The notes beneath the pieces were generated by a model that did no database searches, had not been told where the DNA came from, and saw only the letters and a program-made list of their open reading frames with translations. 45,227 nt of DNA, from positions 1 to 45,227 of the forward strand of contig JAQIBS010000233.1 in the NCBI GenBank assembly GCA_027858965.1, read 5' to 3'. This document shows positions 38,691-45,227 of this stretch, one piece after another (the first letter of the stretch is position 1; each line of letters opens with the position of its first letter). A program made the translations under genes and the position numbers. The DNA is from Kiritimatiellia bacterium. Lineage in GTDB: Bacteria > Verrucomicrobiota > Kiritimatiellia > RFP12 > UBA1067.

Positions 38691-40943
38691 CTACTTGCCC
38701 ATAGTCGATAAATCCATTCCTAAATTCAAAAGTTTCTCCAGAGCACCGTTAATATTCAAATTTAAATCCACAGGGGCTGGGCGTTTCTCATAGTTCGATT
38801 TCCCCTTTAACCGTATTTTTAAACTCGAATCATCTTTTTCACCAGAGTCCAGGTCAAATCTCACCGTATCCAGATCCATATCGCTTAGTGCATTTGCCAG
38901 CTCTTTAACATTCCTATTAATGCCTGCCAGCCGCAAGAGCGTCTCCATTCCAGCAGGATCATCTAACTTTAAATACCCCCCCTGACCAGGTAAAGAATAC
39001 AAATATCCGGCGGAAAGAGCAATCCTCTTATTATTTATCCCGACAGAAAACCTTCCGTAGAGAATTCCCTCTATAGTGCCCTCATAAGGCATAATAAACA
39101 TAAAAACTTCACCAACATCAATCTTATCCGCATATATCATAAACTCATTGCGAATATTTCCGTCAACTCCGACATGAATAGAGTAGGCTCGAAGAAAACC
39201 TTTAGCCCAGCCAATCTGAGCCGACTCTAAAAACAGCTCACGGCTGTTAAGATGTAGTCTGATCATCCCGTCATTCATCAATAAATTACCGGCCTTCACA
39301 GAGTCAATGGTCATCATAGGGGCATCAACAGATCTAAACTCATCCCTGAATTCAAATGGCAGATTAAGATTAATCCCCGTAACTGTGACATCTTCGTTAC
39401 TACAACTTCCGCCAACCACATCAACACACCCGGTAACCATAGCCCCTGGTTTTAAACCGACAACCATTGCGGATGCTGAGATTGTCCCGCTGAAGTCAAA
39501 ACGTTCTCCGCTCTTCTCACGTGCCAACTGACCAAAAATTCCACTGCTATCAACAACCGCTGATGGAACCTCAATCCTGGCAGAGCCGCTCTGCGGATCA
39601 GCAAGAGGCACAACTACATCAACCAGAACCTTCAAAGCTTCATCCTTAACCGACAGATAACTTTTCACATTAACGGCATTATTGGTAACCGAAAGATCAG
39701 TAATACCGGCAGTCATATCAACACCCATCACAGATAAAACGGGAAAAAGCGAACTAGGTCCAGGGGTTTGAAAACCTTCTTTGGCAGAGAGCGTAAAAAC
39801 AAACCGAACAATACCATCACAAAGATCAATCAATTCATCAGCTTGCGAATAGATGTCGACAACATCCAAACATCCATTGATCTTCGCGCTATCCAACTGA
39901 TCAACAGCAGTTGATGGAAGCTCAAAAGACAAAGAGATATCAGCTCCATTCGTTATCGCCGGATGCCCAGTGGCAGCCGGTATATCAAAGCTGAGATCAT
40001 TCAGGTAAACATCACCAAACCCACTCACATTTGTAATTGATCCACCGAACTCACACTGCCCCTTTAACATTGTTGAAAGAGCGAAATCAGCAGCCTCTGC
40101 AACATATTTTCTTTCCGGCACCTGCAGTTTCAAATTCCACTCAGGAGAACTATCAAGCCCGCAAACCTGAACCGATCCAATCAGATCAATCCTGCTGGAT
40201 TTAAAGCCAAGCGAGGGATCAACCATTTCACCCAGATCAATTCCGGCCTTAATACTGGCAGCGCAAGAGGACAAATCCAGTGCTAGCAAATCCAGCCGTC
40301 CCTTGAAACCAACATCTTTACCCGCAGAAAGTGTAATATCCCCCTTTAACTCTAAAGTGCCTCTTCCGTTACTGAGATTGCCATCAAAATCTACCCGACC
40401 TGCCTCAGAGCCATCAAATTCACGTAGAACAAGGGTTCCCTTTTTCAACCAGATTTCAGGAAGGACAAACACCCCCTTTTCAACACCTCCTGCTTTCGAA
40501 GGATACGCAAGCTTAGCACGTGCAACCGCAAGCTGAATCCGCTCCAAAAGCTCAAATTGAGGCTTCTTATCCTTATCCAGACAAACCGCCGTTTCAACCC
40601 CACTCAGGCTGATCTGATTGATGCCGCCTGAATAAAGACCTTTCGGGGTAAAAGAAAGCTTCAAGGAGGAAAGAAACAAAAAAGGCTGCTCCGGCTGTCC
40701 CCAGGAAATATCGCGCAACTCAAAATTAAACGGGGATATTTCAGCAACCGTAAAATCCAGATCATAGATATCCATAGTATACAGCTGACGCTGAATCACA
40801 GTAGTTGCAATGTCTTGACGCTGCATCCATAGATAAGCCATCAGGCAGAGAATAAAGACAAAAAAACTCTTAATAAAAAACTTAAATAACTTAGCCCCCA
40901 CCGAACGTCCCCCCGACTCTTTATTTTTAATAGATTCCTTCAT
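38691..40943 (-). CDS. ydbH: YdbH-like AsmA-family intermembrane protein
   Basis: A 750-residue protein with one N-terminal membrane anchor (about 24-42, FIKSFFVFILCLMAYLWM) and a long beta-rich periplasmic body of AsmA/TamB-like type. The C-terminal region GTIEGILYGRFSVGINNKRI, GYLYSLPGQGGYLKLDDPAG and LKGKSNYEKRPAPVDLNLNI matches the C-terminus of YdbH proteins (RPV-LNLN). YdbH, with YhdP and TamB, is implicated in phospholipid transport to the outer membrane. ynbE and ydbL follow on the same strand. It is shorter than E. coli YdbH (about 880 residues). Confidence 0.78.
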   Translation of the reverse strand: MKESIKNKESGGRSVGAKLFKFFIKSFFVFILCLMAYLWMQRQDIATTVIQRQLYTMDIYDLDFTVAEISPFNFELRDISWGQPEQPFLFLSSLKLSFTPKGLYSGGINQISLSGVETAVCLDKDKKPQFELLERIQLAVARAKLAYPSKAGGVEKGVFVLPEIWLKKGTLVLREFDGSEAGRVDFDGNLSNGRGTLELKGDITLSAGKDVGFKGRLDLLALDLSSCAASIKAGIDLGEMVDPSLGFKSSRIDLIGSVQVCGLDSSPEWNLKLQVPERKYVAEAADFALSTMLKGQCEFGGSITNVSGFGDVYLNDLSFDIPAATGHPAITNGADISLSFELPSTAVDQLDSAKINGCLDVVDIYSQADELIDLCDGIVRFVFTLSAKEGFQTPGPSSLFPVLSVMGVDMTAGITDLSVTNNAVNVKSYLSVKDEALKVLVDVVVPLADPQSGSARIEVPSAVVDSSGIFGQLAREKSGERFDFSGTISASAMVVGLKPGAMVTGCVDVVGGSCSNEDVTVTGINLNLPFEFRDEFRSVDAPMMTIDSVKAGNLLMNDGMIRLHLNSRELFLESAQIGWAKGFLRAYSIHVGVDGNIRNEFMIYADKIDVGEVFMFIMPYEGTIEGILYGRFSVGINNKRIALSAGYLYSLPGQGGYLKLDDPAGMETLLRLAGINRNVKELANALSDMDLDTVRFDLDSGEKDDSSLKIRLKGKSNYEKRPAPVDLNLNINGALEKLLNLGMDLSTMGK

Positions 40944-41020
40944 TAATGAGCATAATATTAACGTATATATACAGCACTTGCCAAGCAGTCATTTTTCTGA
41001 TAATGTCTGATCAAATTTGT

Positions 41021-41097
41021 AGGCCAGTAGCTCAGTTGGACAGAGTGACGGATTCCTAATCCGTAGGTCGGGAGTTCGAGCCTCCCCTGGCCTACCA
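41021..41097 (+). tRNA. tRNA-Arg(CCU)
   Basis: A full cloverleaf folds: acceptor AGGCCAG/CTGGCCT, D-stem GCTC/GAGT, anticodon stem ACGGA/TCCGT with loop TTCCTAA (anticodon CCT), T-stem GGGAG/CTCCC with TTCGAGC loop, discriminator A and encoded CCA (41095-41097). It reads AGG codons. tRNA-Arg genes are common integration sites, and the DNA to the right becomes AT-rich and accessory. Confidence 0.96.
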
Positions 41098-41180
41098 TTT
41101 TCACAGTTTACAGTCGACAGTTCACAGTCGTCAGTCGACAGTTTACAGTCGTCAGTTAACAATTATCAGTCGTCAGTTTC
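41098..41180. repeat. Heptamer tandem array (CAGTCGT/CAGTTTA/CAGTCGA)
   Basis: About ten 7-bp CAGTNNN units begin 5 bp after the tRNA CCA end. It may also serve as the tRNA 3' trailer; no conventional terminator is visible. Confidence 0.88.
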
Positions 41181-41691
41181 CTTTTTACGAAGCGCAGCTA
41201 GTTCAATGCTGAACTTTGAAGAGTGCCGTTAATGTCAAATCCTTTAAAAATTTTACTCGATTGACAGAATCAGCAGATACTTCCCGTCTTCACCTCTCCG
41301 AAGCTACCCATTCAGCGCGTGCATACCATCCATCACGCAGGTCTTCATAGCTTGATAAACCACCTACCCATTATCTAGAAGCCAAGCATACAACCCTGCT
41401 GGGCGCATTTCACTTCCGTTGATTAAGCGAATTTTGCTATAATAACCACATTCTGTCATTGTTCAAGGTAACCCAAGCATCCTGCTTGGCTAATTATTGA
41501 GGCAAGCCGGTCTTCGCCCTTTGGGCTACGCACCGACACAGCAGGATGCTTGCACTACTTTCCTTTGCATTAATTCAACTTACCAGGAAATTCAACGGAA
41601 CTGAAATGCGCCCACCCCTGATCCCATCAGAATTATATTCCTTAATTTCTTCATCAAAAGACATATCCTAACATTAAATAAGGGGAATATT
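41181..41691. repeat. Intergenic region with REP-like palindromes
   Basis: No gene is seen. CCAAGCA-TCC-TGCTTGG (41473-41489) is a perfect 7-bp hairpin, and the same AAGCATCCTGCT sequence reappears inverted as AGCAGGATGCTT (41540-41551), giving a REP-doublet layout. The core has CTTCGCCCTTTGGGCTACG. A transposase remnant of the REP-associated kind lies 370 bp to the right. Confidence 0.6.
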
Positions 41692-41922
41692 ATGAATACA
41701 GTCTTACCTTTAGACAGGATGTCCAAGCTTGAAAAAATTACTGTTATGGAAGAGTTATGGGCAGACTTAAGCGTCCCGCAGGAAGATCTTAAAATGCCCG
41801 CCTGGCATGGAGACCTTTTGAAAGAAAGAGAACAGGCGATAAAAGACGGCACCGAGTCATTTATTCCATGGGATGAGGCCAAAGCAATCTTAGAAAGGCA
41901 GATGTGTTGTTTTGTCCATTGA
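41692..41922 (+). CDS. Addiction-module antitoxin (TIGR02574/Unstab_antitox type)
   Basis: The 76-residue product has MSKLEKITVMEELWADL, HGDLLKEREQAIKDGTESFIPWDEAKAIL, the signature of the short antitoxins paired with ParE/RelE-type toxins. An AAGGGGAATATT ribosome site precedes ATG 41692. The final residues (RQMCCFVH) are off-family, and no toxin follows; instead a transposase fragment starts at once in another frame. I infer that the C-terminus and the toxin gene were lost by recombination, leaving an orphan antitoxin. Confidence 0.8.
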   Translation: MNTVLPLDRMSKLEKITVMEELWADLSVPQEDLKMPAWHGDLLKEREQAIKDGTESFIPWDEAKAILERQMCCFVH

Positions 41923-42046
41923 GCGCGCACATTGCGGGTTGACCTTGCGTGAACTTGGCGTAAAAACAGAGATGTCGTTTGATGCGGTAAGTAAGGCTGT
42001 TTCTCGGATAAATAAACGGATGACGGTCGATAGCGAATTTTCGTAA
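41918..42046 (+). pseudogene. C-terminal scrap of a REP-associated (Y1/RAYT-type) transposase
   Basis: The 42-codon frame reads IERAHCGLTLRELGVKTEMS and FDAVSKAVSRINKRMTVDSE, then stops. This resembles the DnaA-like helix-turn-helix tail carried by many RAYT-type Y1 transposases (pattern L.ELG...G.S..AVSKAV.R...R...D). There is no start codon, and the HUH nuclease domain is missing. It overlaps the end of the antitoxin frame. It supports past movement of REP-like palindromes in this genome. Confidence 0.55.
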
Positions 42047-42117
42047 AGACTCGCTCATTCACCCTTGACGCTACCATCATTTGATGAAATAATAAAATCA
42101 AATGGAGGAAGTGCATC

Positions 42118-42267
42118 ATGTCTGATAAAGAAATACGCGAACAAATCGAGGGAATGCGTGAATTTTCGTGGAGAATTGCTGCTTCAAAAGAAAAATCTAT
42201 TGAATTCTTGGCATCGACGGGCATGTATACCCACAAAGGAAATCTAAAGAAGGCTTTCAAGCACTAA
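42118..42267 (+). CDS. Small conserved-type protein of unknown function (49 aa)
   Basis: MSDKEIREQIEGMREFSWRI is followed by ASKEKSIEFLASTGMYTHKG and NLKKAFKH. Short proteins ending in a helix, then (A/S)TG(I/M)YT..GNLKK.(F/Y), recur in accessory regions of many bacteria, but I know no function. GGAGGAAG lies 8 nt before the ATG, a strong ribosome site. Likely a real small gene. Confidence 0.6.
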   Translation: MSDKEIREQIEGMREFSWRIAASKEKSIEFLASTGMYTHKGNLKKAFKH

Positions 42268-42284
42268 AGCGGGGAGTATTATGT

Positions 42285-42647
42285 ATTCTTCATTGCCTGA
42301 ATCTGCTTGAAGGCAAGTCGCTTCAGGTTCTTAAATCAGCATATGAGTTATTAGAAGATCTGGCTAGTGTCTCCGGAAAACCTCTTCCGTTAAATAAGCT
42401 GATAGATGGCCAGCCACTCTTGCGCGATTTGGATTGCGCGGTTATTGAGACATTACATCAGTACCGCAAAGCAAGTGATTTTAAGGCTTTTGATTCTGTA
42501 CGAGGGATGTTTGCGGAGGGAAAAGAGCTTTATCCTGATGCAGGTTTTCAGGGGCAAAGTCACATTCAGATATGTGTCTGTAATCCCAACTGCATCAAAG
42601 GATATTTCCGTGTCCGTGCCTCTGATGGTACTTTTTCAATTCCGTGA
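42285..42647 (+). CDS. Unrecognised small protein, start uncertain
   Basis: An open frame runs from 42204 to a TGA at 42645-42647 with no ATG; the only usual start is TTG 42420, but coding-like sequence extends upstream (LNLLEGKSLQVLKSAYELLE, DLASVSGKPLPLNKLIDGQP). The end is ICVCNPNCIKGYFRVRASDG followed by TFSIP. A short ATG frame at 42281 in the neighbouring frame breaks after nine codons, so a frameshift near 42300 may have damaged the true start. Function unknown. Confidence 0.45.
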   Translation: MLHCLNLLEGKSLQVLKSAYELLEDLASVSGKPLPLNKLIDGQPLLRDLDCAVIETLHQYRKASDFKAFDSVRGMFAEGKELYPDAGFQGQSHIQICVCNPNCIKGYFRVRASDGTFSIP

Positions 42648-43223
42648 ACACATTAAGGTGTTATCTTACGCATGGGAGGAGGGGCTGATACCGCGCCAGC
42701 CCAGCTCTCTCTGCGTCACTTCTCTGCAATCGATATTTTTCACCTCAAAAACCTACCACGCCTGTTTTGAGCTTGCCGAAGGGCTGCAATCCATTTTTCG
42801 ATCTCTTGACCGCTAAAGCTCAGAGAGCGACAGCTGGTTTCTACCCTCAAAACCTACCACGCTGTCGCAGTTATTTTTTACCTGAACATATTTTACCTTA
42901 AAAACTTCGAGCCGCCGCCGGGGCTTATGGTATGTCGCTGCGGGTCATAGCTCAAAATTCTACATTAAGTGGGTAATGACAAATTTCGAATTTCCATCTA
43001 CGTCCACGTAAAGACTATATTTTGAGGTTTGAAGAGCTTTACGTTTTAAATACTTATATCAGGCTCAATGTCGTGATACGCCCCCTATACCGTAAACCTA
43101 GACGGGGTTTAATAATCTGTTTGTCTTTGATAATTTTTTTGACCGGTTGATCGAATCGGTAGAGACATTGCGCCTTCACCTCCCCGAATCAATGCCGTTA
43201 AGTTCTAAATCCAGGGCTGACCC
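42648..43223. repeat. Noncoding stretch with shared repeats
   Basis: No gene is seen. Two copies of CTCAAAA(A)CCTACCACGC (42744-42762 and 42844-42862) flank a CTTGACCGCTAAAGCTCAGAG block like that at 38628-38660. TTGAGCTTGCCGAAGGGC lies at 42767-42784. TTTTTTACCTGAACATATTTTACC (42875 onward) matches 38437-38462. Confidence 0.55.
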
Positions 43224-43394
43224 CTATTCCTGCTTGACACCCTCTCTTTTTGCAGCACTTAAAATAGATTTTTTAACAAAATCAGACATATCTTTAACCG
43301 CCCCCTGTTCGATCAAAACATCCAACATTTGACGCTCTTCTTCTGTAAGCCAAACAGCTATTCTTTTCTTACCTTCTTTTCGTTGACCAGGCAT
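43224..43394 (-). CDS. Small ribbon-helix-helix (CopG-like) regulator
   Basis: A 56-residue protein starting MPGQRKEGKKRIAVWLTEEE and continuing RQMLDVLIEQGAVKDMSDFV, then KKSILSAAKREGVKQE. The strand (KRIAVWLT) plus two helices fits a minimal RHH DNA-binding protein like plasmid or TA-type CopG. An AAGGA ribosome site precedes the ATG. A palindrome sits between its -35 and -10, suggesting autorepression. No toxin or replication partner is adjacent. Confidence 0.7.
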   Translation of the reverse strand: MPGQRKEGKKRIAVWLTEEERQMLDVLIEQGAVKDMSDFVKKSILSAAKREGVKQE

Positions 43395-43418
43395 ACAGCT
43401 TTTTCCTTTATTGCTGCC

Positions 43419-43448
43419 ACATTACCAAGGTGTACGCACACCTGTCAA
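43419..43448 (-). promoter_or_regulatory. Promoter with operator palindrome for the RHH gene
   Basis: On the minus strand a perfect TTGACA (43448-43443), an 18-bp spacer and TAATGT (43424-43419). The palindrome AGGTGT-ACGC-ACACCT (43428-43443) fills the spacer, an ideal position for repression by the gene's own product. Confidence 0.65.
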
Positions 43449-43544
43449 CCTAAAAAACATAAATAATATTTATAAAACATAAAAATAACTTTAAAACACC
43501 CCCTACACCTGATAACATAGGTCTATTAATAACAGGAAGTTAAT

Positions 43545-43904
43545 ATGAATTTAAAAGATTTTGTGAAACAAACGCTTGTCGATATTGTTGGTGCTATTAA
43601 TGAGGCAAGCGAGGAACTAAAAGGTTCTGGTGCAACTGTGAATCCAGTCGAGTTGAAAACTGCTCGTAACGGTAACCCTAAGGAATTTCCTATTCTACAC
43701 GAAGTCGAGTTTGACGTAGCAGTTCTCGCTCAAGAAGGAAAAGAGGCTAAGGGAGGAATCGGAATCGTGGTTGCTTCAGTTTGTCTTGGTTTCCAGGGGC
43801 GATCCGAAACAAACGCAAGTACTCACTCCCGAATCAAGTTTAAGATACCTTTGCTGCTCCCAAATCCAAAGAAAGCAAGACCGAAAAGCCCTCACAAAAG
43901 CTGA
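43545..43904 (+). CDS. Small accessory protein of unknown function
   Basis: A 119-residue protein: MNLKDFVKQTLVDIVGAINE, then EEVEFDVAVLA-like centre (HEVEFDVAVLAQEGKEAKGG, IGIVVASVCLGFQG) and STHSRIKFKIPLLLP near the end, followed by a basic tail. Proteins with an LKDFV..TL..I..GI..A helix, a beta-hairpin FDVAV and a terminal SRIKF.IP strand are common in accessory regions, with no known function to me. AGGAAG lies 6 nt before the ATG. It is divergent from the RHH gene and shares its control region. Confidence 0.65.
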   Translation: MNLKDFVKQTLVDIVGAINEASEELKGSGATVNPVELKTARNGNPKEFPILHEVEFDVAVLAQEGKEAKGGIGIVVASVCLGFQGRSETNASTHSRIKFKIPLLLPNPKKARPKSPHKS

Positions 43905-44055
43905 AATAACAGAAACATTAATCGCTATAGTTATTATACTTCTCATCAGCTTAATTTGGGCATACCACATGGACGACCTCAAATCCAACCTAGACAACTA
44001 CACAGAAGAAGAACTTCTCGACCTCCAAGCCGATGCCAGACTTTATGGGTTTTGA
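43905..44055 (+). CDS. Possible small membrane peptide, start uncertain
   Basis: Immediately after the previous stop another frame reads EITETLIAIVIILLISLIWA, a single membrane helix, then DDLKSNLDNYTEEELLDLQ and ADARLYGF. The pattern of one helix and a short acidic tail is credible for a small membrane protein, but no ATG precedes the helix; the first ATG (43969) would leave 28 residues without it. A non-standard start, or -1 slippage from the upstream gene, would be required. Confidence 0.35.
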
Positions 44056-44154
44056 TAAAACCAAGAACACTGGATAAATCTTTATGGACAGAACTCTTTT
44101 TAGCTTATGACAACCCCAACGGAAGTAGGCACACTTTACACAAAAGGAATAAAT

Positions 44155-45227
44155 ATGATAATGAAAGAGAAGAACTTATTAGCATCGGTAGCGTTATTCA
44201 GGGAGTTATATAACAGTAGTCAATATAAAAATGTTGAGACTACGTTAGGTGAGTTTATTTCTGGAGCTGTCGTTTTTAGTAAAAAGAGCAACTTAACCTC
44301 CTATGAAATAAAAAACCTACTTAAAGAAATTTATGAGTTCGACATTCCTGAAGGTGTTGTAAAGACGGTAATTATTCGAGTGCTCAAAGAATACTGTGAG
44401 TTTAATAAACCTATTTTCAGTTTTAACGACAAAATAAAATCATTACACCTAAATATTGAAAGTGAGCTTTTAGAGAAGACTGCTGAAACAAATACAATTT
44501 TTGCGGGGTTGAAAAAATATATTTGCGAAGAAAGCAAACAAGAGATAAACCCAGTTGATGAGTTAACTCTTCAAGAAAATTTCAGTCACTTCTTATTCAA
44601 TAATGGCAACTCTGACAAATACGCTAACTATATTAGTTCTTATATTATTGCCAATGAAAATAATCTAGATTTTGTCAACAAAGTTAATGGCATTAGAGAA
44701 GGACTAATTTTATATCAAGGAATTATATATTCGAGCGACAATCCCCATAAATGGAACACAAAGTTAGTCCTTTATTTAAACACAGAATACCTTTTTGCAT
44801 TAAAAGGTTATGACGGCATACTCTTTAAGGAAAATGTTGAATATTTTCTTGAACTTGTAAAAGAAATAAATCACTCAGAGCAGTTAATAACCCTTAAATA
44901 TCTACCAGAAACAGAGAAGGAGATTAACAGATATTTTATAAGTGCTGAATCAATAGTTCAAAAATATAAGCCGCTTTTACCTGGTAAAACCGCCATGGGA
45001 GCTATCGTTAAAAAGTGTTCAACTCAGGCTGAAGTTGTCGCAGAAAGAGCCTCTTTTTACCATAACTGTCATAAGCTGGGAATTGAATTGCAAGAATTTG
45101 AATATGATATTAGGGAATGGCAAGATTATAACCTTGAATATCAAGACATTTTAAACTCCTTAAAAACTCAGAATGATACATGCAATAAAAAAGAAGGTAC
45201 AAGTTTCAAATTTACGGAGAGCTACTG
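44155..45227 (+). CDS. Large unfinished ORF, PIN-like nuclease/defence candidate (partial)
   Basis: The frame is open for 357 codons from ATG 44155 to the window end, with AAAGGA 7 nt upstream. The N-terminus (KEKNLLASVALFRELYNSS, TTLGEFISGAVVFSKK, YEFDIPEGVVKTVIIRVLKE) is helical and looks like a winged-helix regulator region. Around residues 200-260 LVLYLNTEYLFALKGYDG, then EYFLELVKEINHSEQLITLK and YLPETEKEINRYF resemble a PIN-like nuclease core, except that the first Asp is Asn (LNTE instead of LDTN). Codon use is far more AT-rich than the rest of the window, which points to horizontal transfer. Assignment is tentative. Confidence 0.6.
   Translation, partial: MIMKEKNLLASVALFRELYNSSQYKNVETTLGEFISGAVVFSKKSNLTSYEIKNLLKEIYEFDIPEGVVKTVIIRVLKEYCEFNKPIFSFNDKIKSLHLNIESELLEKTAETNTIFAGLKKYICEESKQEINPVDELTLQENFSHFLFNNGNSDKYANYISSYIIANENNLDFVNKVNGIREGLILYQGIIYSSDNPHKWNTKLVLYLNTEYLFALKGYDGILFKENVEYFLELVKEINHSEQLITLKYLPETEKEINRYFISAESIVQKYKPLLPGKTAMGAIVKKCSTQAEVVAERASFYHNCHKLGIELQEFEYDIREWQDYNLEYQDILNSLKTQNDTCNKKEGTSFKFTESY

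Noticed and set aside
41592..42260. 222-codon open frame on the minus strand
   Set aside because: It is antisense to the antitoxin, the transposase scrap and the 49-residue gene, with no recognisable domain.
41021..45227. Second att copy of the tRNA 3' end
   Set aside because: I looked for a repeat of the T-arm/acceptor sequence to the right and saw none within the window.

Overview
The window looks like chromosomal DNA of a free-living, glycan-degrading member of the PVC group, most plausibly Kiritimatiellota/Lentisphaerae. That is an inference from content: Cys-type sulfatases (one fused to an SGNH hydrolase), a Tat-exported Gfo/Idh/MocA oxidoreductase next to a ThuA-HEAT-discoidin protein, a secreted beta-helix protein, a giant secreted C25 (gingipain-like) protease ending in a PVC-style beta-sandwich tail, and many palindromic and short tandem repeats between genes. 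No rRNA or other phylogenetic marker is present to fix the lineage.

Layout. 1-1.1 kb: decayed toxin-antitoxin (TA) genes and a DUF4190 remnant. 1.1-3.4 kb: sulfatase-SGNH lipoprotein (-). 3.6-8.8 kb: housekeeping genes on +: gmk, coaC, a small unknown, cls, a YggT-like membrane protein and yggU. 8.9-11 kb: secreted protein of unknown function. 11.1-17.3 kb: uvrA, dsbD and a flavodiiron protein, all on -. 17.5-18.75 kb: a small degraded integron. 18.7-20.2 kb: glpK (-). 20.3-22.4 kb: a second sulfatase running directly into a D-lactate dehydrogenase that has lost its N-terminal half. 22.8-29 kb: C25 protease and apbE. 29.4-37.1 kb: ThuA-HEAT-discoidin, Gfo/Idh/MocA, a terminator and a beta-helix protein, probably used together on sulfated or complex glycans. 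37.7-40.9 kb: a ydbH-ynbE-ydbL operon (-), a candidate envelope lipid-transport bridge. 41.0 kb: tRNA-Arg(CCU), followed by AT-rich accessory DNA with an orphan antitoxin, a transposase scrap, a ribbon-helix-helix gene with a well-placed operator, small unknown genes and a large unfinished ORF reaching the window end.

The most unusual object is the integron at 17511-18746. A truncated IntI-like integrase gene points right; two cassettes point left (a DUF2188 gene, and yefM plus a frameshifted yoeB). Each cassette starts with a 7-bp core whose exact reverse complement opens the attC-like hairpin at its own 3' end (GTTCAAA/TTTGAAC and GTTGACT/AGTCAAC).

Two further themes run through the window. 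First, toxins are dead or missing while antitoxins are intact at several loci. Second, the intergenic spaces are filled with degenerate heptamer tandem arrays (CAGTNNN, CAGGNNN, TAGGCTT types) and with large inverted repeats, reminiscent of the heptamer STRR repeats of cyanobacteria and of REP-type elements.
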